Assembly (NCBI GenBank): GCA_002900995.3
Contig: CM035306.1
Location: forward strand, 3,258,100 to 3,322,099
DNA from: Ganoderma boninense
Lineage: Eukaryota; Basidiomycota; Agaricomycetes; Polyporales; Polyporaceae
Length of the DNA stretch: 64,000 bases
Direction: 5' to 3'
Numbering within the stretch: the first letter of the stretch is position 1; each line of letters opens with the position of its first letter. Positions 57,940-64,000 of this stretch are shown one piece after another. The notes under the pieces are model-generated. The model did not search any database. It saw only the letters and a list, made by a program, of their open reading frames with translations, and was not told where the DNA came from. A program made the position numbers and the translations under genes.

Positions 57940-59124
57940 TCACCATTCCATAGTTGCAACCTCTACGTTGCATCCCTTCTCCCGCAATGGTCTCGATATC
58001 GTCTCAAACCTCTCATCCGCAACAACAGCCTCCCAATCTCCATACAACATGACGTTCTTCAAAGCCGGGAACGCCGGCTCGCTCCACGCCGCGAAATGGC
58101 GCTCGAGGTGCGCCCAATATTCCTCGCTGCGCTCGGCGTAGAACGAGTTCGGGTGCGCGTGCATGCCGACGGTGTGGAGGTGCTCCATCGTGCGCGTGGT
58201 GGGCGGTACGTGCGTGAAGTGCACGTAGCAGTTGAGCTCTTCGAGGCCCGGGCAGCCGGCGAAGACGTACGCGAGGAAGTCGATGACGTAGAACTTGAGG
58301 CTGAGCCCGAACTCGACGGAGCGGATCTGCGCGCCGTACGCTTCCCAGAGCGGCCAGTAGGCCTCGGGATTTTGGAACTGGTCGAAGACGAGGTGGGCGA
58401 GGGCGGGGAGCTGCCAGCGGCAGAGCTTGAGCACGAAGAAGGCGTTCACGCGGCGGAAGCGCAGCGTCGTGAGGCGCGGGAGGTGCACGTTTGGGGTGCT
58501 GAGGTAGCTCGGCCAGATCTCGCCGCCGACGGAGAGGTACTCGAGGTTGGGAGCGACCTTGAGGACGTCGGCGAGAGAGTTGATGCCGCCGGAGCGGGCG
58601 GCTTCGTTCAAGTGCCACCAATCGAGGCGCTTGAGGGAGGGGAAGTCTGGACATGCGGTCTCGAAGTCGTAGGTGGTGGGGCAGTTCAGGTCTGCGCTGC
58701 GGACGAGAACTTGGAGGGACTTGCACATTTCGATGACGTCGAGGGCATGGGGAGCGAGAGGGGAGGTAGTGAGGGTGCTGGAGTAGGGCAGGAGGGCGCG
58801 GCGGACATGCTTCGCGCAGGGGGGTATCACGGTGCCGTCGTGGAGGTCCTCGCCCTCACGGAGGACGCGGTCGAAAGACGGGTGCGCACGGGGTATAAGG
58901 ATGTCCTCGTAGAGGAAGGGTAGCGACCACCTGCGCCATTGTTTGCAGACGAGGACGAGGGCGCGCTTGGTCGTACCGCCGACGGTGTTGGCGAGATTTG
59001 CGTCGGTGGTCTCGAAGGGCTTGTATTCGGTCGCGTAGAGGGCGTGGGTCCAGGGGTCGAGGGTGGCCCAGCGGAATATCTGGAGCCAGAGCTCGATGGG
59101 GAGGGAGAGAGAGGAGAAACACAT
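57940..59124 (-). CDS. F-box protein
   Basis: Predicted SCF substrate receptor, 394 aa in one exon. The F-box begins at the start: MCFSSLSLPIELWLQIFRWA, then ALVLVCKQWRRWSLPFLYED. The remainder has leucine-rich-like spacing with LNCPTTYDFETACPDFPSLK, RLDWWHLNEAARSGGINSLA, VAPNLEYLSVGGEIWPSYLS, LPALAHLVFDQFQNPEAYWP and CPGLEELNCYVHFTH. The frame stays open 85 codons upstream, but those residues are Arg-rich and unlike the family, so I start at 59124. This is a different branch from the F-box gene at 4.9 kb: here the F-box is at the very N-terminus and there are no introns. The target is unknown. Confidence 0.83.
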   Translation of the reverse strand: MCFSSLSLPIELWLQIFRWATLDPWTHALYATEYKPFETTDANLANTVGGTTKRALVLVCKQWRRWSLPFLYEDILIPRAHPSFDRVLREGEDLHDGTVIPPCAKHVRRALLPYSSTLTTSPLAPHALDVIEMCKSLQVLVRSADLNCPTTYDFETACPDFPSLKRLDWWHLNEAARSGGINSLADVLKVAPNLEYLSVGGEIWPSYLSTPNVHLPRLTTLRFRRVNAFFVLKLCRWQLPALAHLVFDQFQNPEAYWPLWEAYGAQIRSVEFGLSLKFYVIDFLAYVFAGCPGLEELNCYVHFTHVPPTTRTMEHLHTVGMHAHPNSFYAERSEEYWAHLERHFAAWSEPAFPALKNVMLYGDWEAVVADERFETISRPLREKGCNVEVATMEW

Positions 59125-59997
59125 TGCGGCAATGACGAGGAGACGCGAGCAGTCGAGGATCGCAAATTGGAGGAGATCGGCAGGCGAACAGCTGGGGGCA
59201 GCTGACCGTCCACATCCGGAACAAACGGAGAACATATACTCCCCGAGCCTTCCGGTAGACGCCGAGGGCTGAAACGCTGGATTCCGTCGCGCTAGCCCTG
59301 GTTTGGCCTCGGTCGCAAGTCCCGACTCTCGATGGGTTGTCCTCCGTCGCGGAAAAGCCGCGGAACGCCTGGACTCCATTCGTCTGCTTATCGCGTCTCA
59401 ACAACGTTGTCCTTGTTCCAGTTCTCGCGTAGGCCCACGCCATCGTCATCGTGCTCAGCTTCTTCGCCGGCCGAGTCTCGCCAGCCTCGAGGATGGCGTC
59501 GTGCGATCTCCGAGGAACGAAGCATCAACAATTTGGTACTCGCGTCAGATTTAGCCACGGACTACCCATGTGCCACAGAAAATAACCAGGCCTCATTGCG
59601 AGACGAACCTATAGCCTGCCGAGAAGGAACGCATTCGGAAGTGGCTAACGACACGTCTAAGCCCGTAATTGGGGAGCTCGGGGAGCGCCAATGCGCCATG
59701 CGCTGAAGCACCTATCCGAGCACTGAAACGCGCCTTTCGGAGCACCCCGGAGTCGAGTCCAAGGCTCGACCGAGTCCGTCCGCGCGTTCACCCGGACGAG
59801 CCTTCTCAAGGGGCGCATCGACCTTGGATGAACCTGAAACCGGTCCTCATTTTTCACGAACCACCGCCGCCTCACGCGAGCAGATCGCGATGCCGAGCAC
59901 ATATTCCTAATTATAGTACGCACAGCAAGGTCCCATCGGGCGAGTATCGAGCATCAGTCCATCTCGCTCCATCAGCCGCACAGATCGCGACCCGGCG
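59125..59997. other. intergenic, no gene seen
   Basis: Lies between the F-box start and the GPI10 stop, both minus strand. Open frames on both strands are short or Arg/Pro-rich and unrecognised. Confidence 0.45.
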
Positions 59998-61955
59998 TTA
60001 TTTTGCTGCCCGACAGCACCACACCTCGACCCCTCCTCTCCTCCGACCGTCCTCCTCCCAAAGCGAGCCTTGCGACCAAGCGCGTTCATATCCAAGCCGG
60101 ACAAACAGCTCCCTGACGCCCTCCTGTTCCAACAGTGCTCCGAAGAAGACCAGATTCTGCGGCCACTCATGACGCCATGGGTACGACGCGTCCGCCGCCA
60201 CGCCTGGACGCGAGCGAGGCAGTGGCGAGGGCGGGAATCGTCCATCGACATGAGGCGGGAAGTGCGTCTCTAGATAACGGACGGGGTTCTCGTAAAATAC
60301 GTCCGTTTGGTCCTTGTATGCGAGCACATCTTCGCCCCTGTCGACCGGTTAATCGTCTAAATCTTCCGTGTCCGGAAAAGAAACGGGCTTACTGCAGAGG
60401 GGGTTCGCAACCCAGTGCCCAGAGCGCGCCGTCTCCATGCTGAGCGAGATCGGCCCGATGCAGGTATGCCTGCCAGGGTGTCGAGTGGCATGGCATCAGG
60501 AAGCCAATCGACTTGGACTGGTCCCCACGGAGCGCGCGCAGATAATGCAAAACATCGATCTGGGCCCGACCGTGGAATAACATCACGTAGCAGAGAAGGG
60601 GAAGAGACAAAAGCGGGATGAGGTGAGGAGCCCGGAAGGAGAAAGAACGGCGGGCGGCCGCCATGCCGCCACTGGAGCCGTCAACCAGCGCTTTCGCCGC
60701 GAGGATGTGCATCGGAGGAAGGAGGGGGTGGAGGAAACGCCACTCCTTGTGTCCTGCAAGCGAGTATACGGAGATCGTCCATACTACGAGCCCCAGCAGG
60801 ATGCGTAACGGGGTCGAGCCTGCCGGTCCGAGGGACAGATATGCGCCCTTCCCGACCCAAAATATGGAGGTGAGGCACAACAAAGGCAACGCCTGCGTGA
60901 GGTAGTAGTGCCATGGGCTCCTTCCGTAAAACAGCGACACTGAAGAGGCGTTTGTGAGGAGGAAGTTGACCGATGTTAACGTCAGTTTGCCATAATACTT
61001 GGTGTCCAGCGCGACCATCGCAGAGAACACCACAATGCTGAGACGGTTTGTGAGACCAGCAGCATCAGCGCAGGCGAGACAATACATACCCTGTGAGTAG
61101 AACATTGATAAGAACGAAAAATATATCTCGGGGCCTATTGCGCAGCCTCCACAGCAGGCAGGCGAACATGTACGCCCAGATTATGGCGTTGGTGGGCCGT
61201 ACGGCACACGCAACTGCAGCATACAGCAAGGCAGTCCGGAGCTCACCCCTACGAACCGTCAAGACCAGCCGATGGCGTGATTTCTAAGAATAATGGCTCA
61301 CCTCCAGGAGGGCATAGCTACGTCCCATGGGAAGTAACTCAATGCGATTGTCGTAAGAGACGTCTCAGCGGAGTTTGAGATGGAGCGCGACAAAGAAAGT
61401 CCATGGAAGAAGGACGACAGCGAGAGGTAGAACTGCCCATGGCCAAGATTAGCGGGTGGTCCTGTGAATTGGATGCCCATACTTACGGCTGCATCTGCAT
61501 ATCGTTCACCGGCGACCTTTCGTGTCAGACGAAGCAGCCATATATCTGTTCCCGCGGCTATCACGCCGTGGAGGAGCTTAGGTGCCCAAATCTGCAAAGG
61601 AATCCATTAATCCCGAAACAGTTCGGCCGACGGCACTCCACCCACCTACCAGTGCAGCCGTGTGGTCTAGCTTGAAGGTCTTCAGCAGCCAGTACACGGG
61701 GATGTTCCACCCGGGATACACGATGCTGCGTATGGGGTTCGCCGCAAGCCATTCCCAGGTGAGCTGCCCATATCCAAACACGGCATGGTGCGCGACTTCC
61801 AGAGACTGGAAGTACTCGTCAGGCTGAAAGAATGACCATGTGCCCAGGGAAATCGCGACCCGAACCCCGAGGGCCAGAAGGATCCTGTTGACCATAGGGC
61901 GGGCTGAGGAAGAACGTGTGGGCTGAGAGAACGTTGGATGGATGACGGTGTCCAC
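59998..61955 (-). CDS. GPI10: GPI mannosyltransferase III
   Basis: ER membrane enzyme (PIG-B type) that adds the third mannose to the GPI anchor precursor from dolichol-phosphate mannose. The luminal signature FFQPDEYFQSLEVAH follows the first hydrophobic segment (ILLALGVRVAISLGTW). Other family segments are AWAP-like IWAPKLLHGVIAAGTDIWLL, CAVRPTNAIIWAYMFACLLW, LDTKYYGKLTLTSVNFLLTN and SVSLFYGRSPWHYYLTQALP. AGHKEWRFLHPLLPPMHILA contains the HKExRF motif of this glycosyltransferase family. Many hydrophobic spans run throughout. The C-terminus (FYENPVRYLETHFPP, YPWRHEWPQNLVFFGALLEQ) is typical of fungal Gpi10. Start at 61955 is the first ATG; the ATG at 61895 just before the first span is an alternative. 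At least five introns are needed. Confidence 0.93.
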
Positions 61956-62468
61956 GCCTCGCCCACGCTAAGCGGGCGTTTAACGAACTTAGTTGGGGAG
62001 GTTGTGGCCGTGACAGCGGATGCTTTTTGGAACGCCGGGGCATTTGACAGGCGCTAAAGGGTGGCAGGTGACCACCATTGCCATCAACGACAAGACGCGG
62101 ACTTTGTCCCTTGAATGCGTTCAGGGCATGACACAACTCTCAGATCTACTTTTTTTCCAGATTTGCGTCGAACACACTTTAACCCCAACTGAGAGACAGT
62201 GTGATCCCCGATCTTCATATGTCGCCACTGACATCAGACCTGCCACTGCACTGTCTTAGACTGTCTTGGACTGTCTTGGACCTCTAGGCGGCGAAGTATG
62301 TACTTAACCACGCAGCGGCTCGTTGCCCCCTCGTCCCGAGCCATCCTCCTGAGTCTGGTCAAGAAGTATTGCTCCTGAAGTATATGTACATACGCGACAT
62401 CACAGATAAATACTAGCGATACATCGTCGTAAGCAACTTTGAGGGGATACATGGGGCAGAAAGTGGTT
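61956..62468. other. intergenic, short tandem repeat only
   Basis: Lies between the GPI10 start and the URI-like stop. It holds the 10-bp tandem repeat at 62251-62280. No gene recognised. Confidence 0.5.
62251..62280. repeat. 10-bp tandem repeat, three units
   Basis: CTGTCTTAGA is followed by CTGTCTTGGA twice. It lies about 190 bp past the URI-like stop codon, likely in its 3' UTR. Confidence 0.85.
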
Positions 62469-64000
62469 TCAACCTCGCTCGGCGCGGAATCTCGAGACCT
62501 TGCGCTCCTTCGCCGGAGTCGCTCCTCCTGATCGCGATCCCGCAGGCAATGATTCGCGCACCTCACTGGCGACGATCGGCCTGCGCTCGAGCACAGATGC
62601 ACTGAGGGGAGTCATGATCGTTGGGGTCGATGGCGAAGGTAAGTTGGGAGATGGTGACAGTGCACTGGCACTAGTAGGTGTCCCGACCAAAGTCGAAGCA
62701 GGGCTATGGAAAGACGGCGATTCGAGTATCGCCGACCGGAATGCAGGGGCATCGGCGGGACCAGGGATGGACGCGGATCCAACGGCACCTGGAGCTGGAA
62801 AGGAGGGCGAATCAACCACCAATCCGGGCATCTGCATAGGACGCTTCTCGGCCAACGTTTGCGACGAGGGACCAGCGAATTGAGAGCTATTGGTCGGGAC
62901 CAGCACTGGTGTCCCCCCTGATGGAGACAGCTTCGGTGAGGATCTCTCCATCGTTGTGAGCGGAGTCGAAAGGCTCGATCCAGGAGAGGATGGAGCACTA
63001 GAGGTCGGCGTAGAAGATACCGTCAGAGAGCTTTTGAATTGCGAAACTCGGGAACGTTTTGTCGAAGGGGTGGAGGGTCCAGCCGAAGCTTGCACATCCG
63101 GTTCGGAATCGGTCACCAGGACGTCCGGGGGTAAGCTAGGGCCAACGTTGACGACTTCGCCCTTCTTCAGCATGTCTAGCATCTGTTTGACCGCCGGCTC
63201 GACCTCTTCATCGCTCTCGCCTTCCTCGCCGCCCACGAGGTTTCCGTTCTCGAGTTTCCCCAACCGCACGGCGGCTTTCAAGCCGGGCGATTGGGCGGCG
63301 GGAAGCACAGAACCGCCGAGTGACTGAGGTGGCAGCGACGAAGACGAGGCAAGGGACGACTTGAATCGCGAGACAGATGGTTTCGGTGGGCCACCTGCCA
63401 GGGTCGCTTCCAGTGGTACGTCCTATGCGGTCGAGTCAGCATACGCACGCTAGCTTTAACAGTTACAAGCGGTCCCGGACTCACGGGTTGATCCCATTCA
63501 TTCTCGCCTTCCGGGTGGTCATGATTGCGCATAGCAGCTCGCGCATCGGCACCGATAGTCGCGCGCTTCTCGTAATATGCGAGGGCGACTTCGCGTTGAT
63601 GTTGTGCGTAATCATATCCCTCCACATCCCATTCAACCGGCTCGTCATCCTGAGGTACGCCATAATCACTTTCATCCGAGTCGTCATGAGAAGACGACGG
63701 CGGTTCCTCTGCATCAGAGTGGTCAGCCTGGACGGCATCTTCTTCGTCGAAGTCGGGAGTAACTGCAGAGTCGGGCTCAGACTCGTCATCAGAGTCCCTC
63801 TGTCTTGGTGGAGGGGGAGACTTGGGACCCCCTTTCTGTCCGGGCTTGCGCTCGACGACATTCATCCGCATCGGGCCTCCGTTCATCTGGTTCTTGGTGA
63901 TCAAAGAATCCTTGGTCGGAGTCTGAAGGGTGGCGGGCGAGACGTCTCCCCAGTCGAATGGCGGGGGCATCGGGACGCTATTTGCGGGCTGGTACTCATG
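62469..64000 (-). CDS. URI/Bud27-like prefoldin-related protein, C-terminal part (cut by window edge)
   Basis: Only the C-terminal part is present; the 5' end lies beyond base 64000. The visible protein is acidic and Ser/Pro-rich. It has PFDWGDVSPATLQTP, an acidic run (DSDDESEPDSAVTPDFDEED), VEWDVEGYDYAQHQREVALA and YYEKRATIGADARAAMRN. After an intron near 63424-63482 come VSRFKSSLASSSS, AVKQMLDMLKKGEVVNVGPS and RSRVSQFKSSL, with the end KERKVSRFRAERG. Repeated VSRFK-type motifs at the end are typical of the DUF3835 region of Bud27/URI, a cytoplasmic cofactor that assembles RNA polymerases with Rpb5. The defining prefoldin coiled coil would be outside the window, so the name is provisional. 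Confidence 0.6.

Noticed and set aside
57802..58923. 373-codon plus-strand open frame
   Set aside because: Antisense to the single-exon F-box gene. It is Glu/Val/Arg-rich with no domain, while the minus frame has an F-box and leucine spacing.
2802..59124. A functional cluster of ubiquitin/SUMO/proteasome genes
   Set aside because: SKP1, two F-box genes, PRE2, UBC9 and the Ddi1-like gene occur in one window, but they are 10-40 kb apart and mixed with unrelated genes. F-box genes are very numerous in agaricomycetes, so chance is enough.
1..64000. CRISPR arrays, prophage, biosynthetic gene cluster, intact transposon
   Set aside because: No regularly spaced repeats, phage genes, transposase or reverse transcriptase were seen. 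The lone methyltransferase, Zn2Cys6 factor and AA8 protein are not neighbours of any backbone biosynthetic enzyme.

Overview
The window is nuclear DNA of a filamentous basidiomycete, most likely a wood-decaying agaricomycete. The genes are compact (about one per 2.5 kb), GC-rich and cut by many 45-70 nt GT-AG introns. Their products are typical of this group: Ser/Pro-rich leaders, F-box proteins with the basidiomycete 'L+x+RN/xxPIxxLPxE' start, a Zn2Cys6 regulator and a secreted AA8 cytochrome with a cellulose-binding CBM1. I assembled 23 protein-coding genes by joining exons across frames. I found no tRNA, rRNA, CRISPR array, virus or intact transposon.

Layout. 0-7 kb: mRNA guanylyltransferase (CEG1), SKP1, mitochondrial ribosomal protein bL27m (divergent from SKP1 over 247 bp) and an F-box protein. 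7.5-20 kb: a DUF3074/START-like protein, a glutamine-synthetase-fold ligase, a WD40 protein, the autophagic lipase ATG15, a four-TM membrane protein and phosphopantetheine adenylyltransferase. 20-23 kb: a long LIM-domain protein. 23-29 kb: a gene-poor island with one decayed gene and a perfect hairpin. 29-33.5 kb: a Zn2Cys6 transcription factor. 35-48 kb: palmitoyltransferase ERF2, a SAC/hSac2 phosphoinositide phosphatase, proteasome subunit PRE2, a SAM methyltransferase and UBC9. 50-57.5 kb: SNU13, the AA8-CBM1 cytochrome, a protein with a retropepsin-like domain that lacks the catalytic Asp, mitochondrial mS38 and a CxxC...CxxC protein. 58-64 kb: a second F-box protein, GPI10 and the C-terminal half of a URI/Bud27-like protein cut by the window edge.

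Most genes are housekeeping and unrelated in pathway. Several belong to the ubiquitin/SUMO/proteasome machinery (SKP1, two F-box proteins, PRE2, UBC9, the Ddi1-like protein), but they are scattered and I see no operon-like logic. The items most worth following are the inactive retropepsin-like protein, whose best gene model needs two GC-AG introns; a 9-nt microexon inside CBM1; a non-canonical intron in UBC9; and the decayed island at 23-29 kb.
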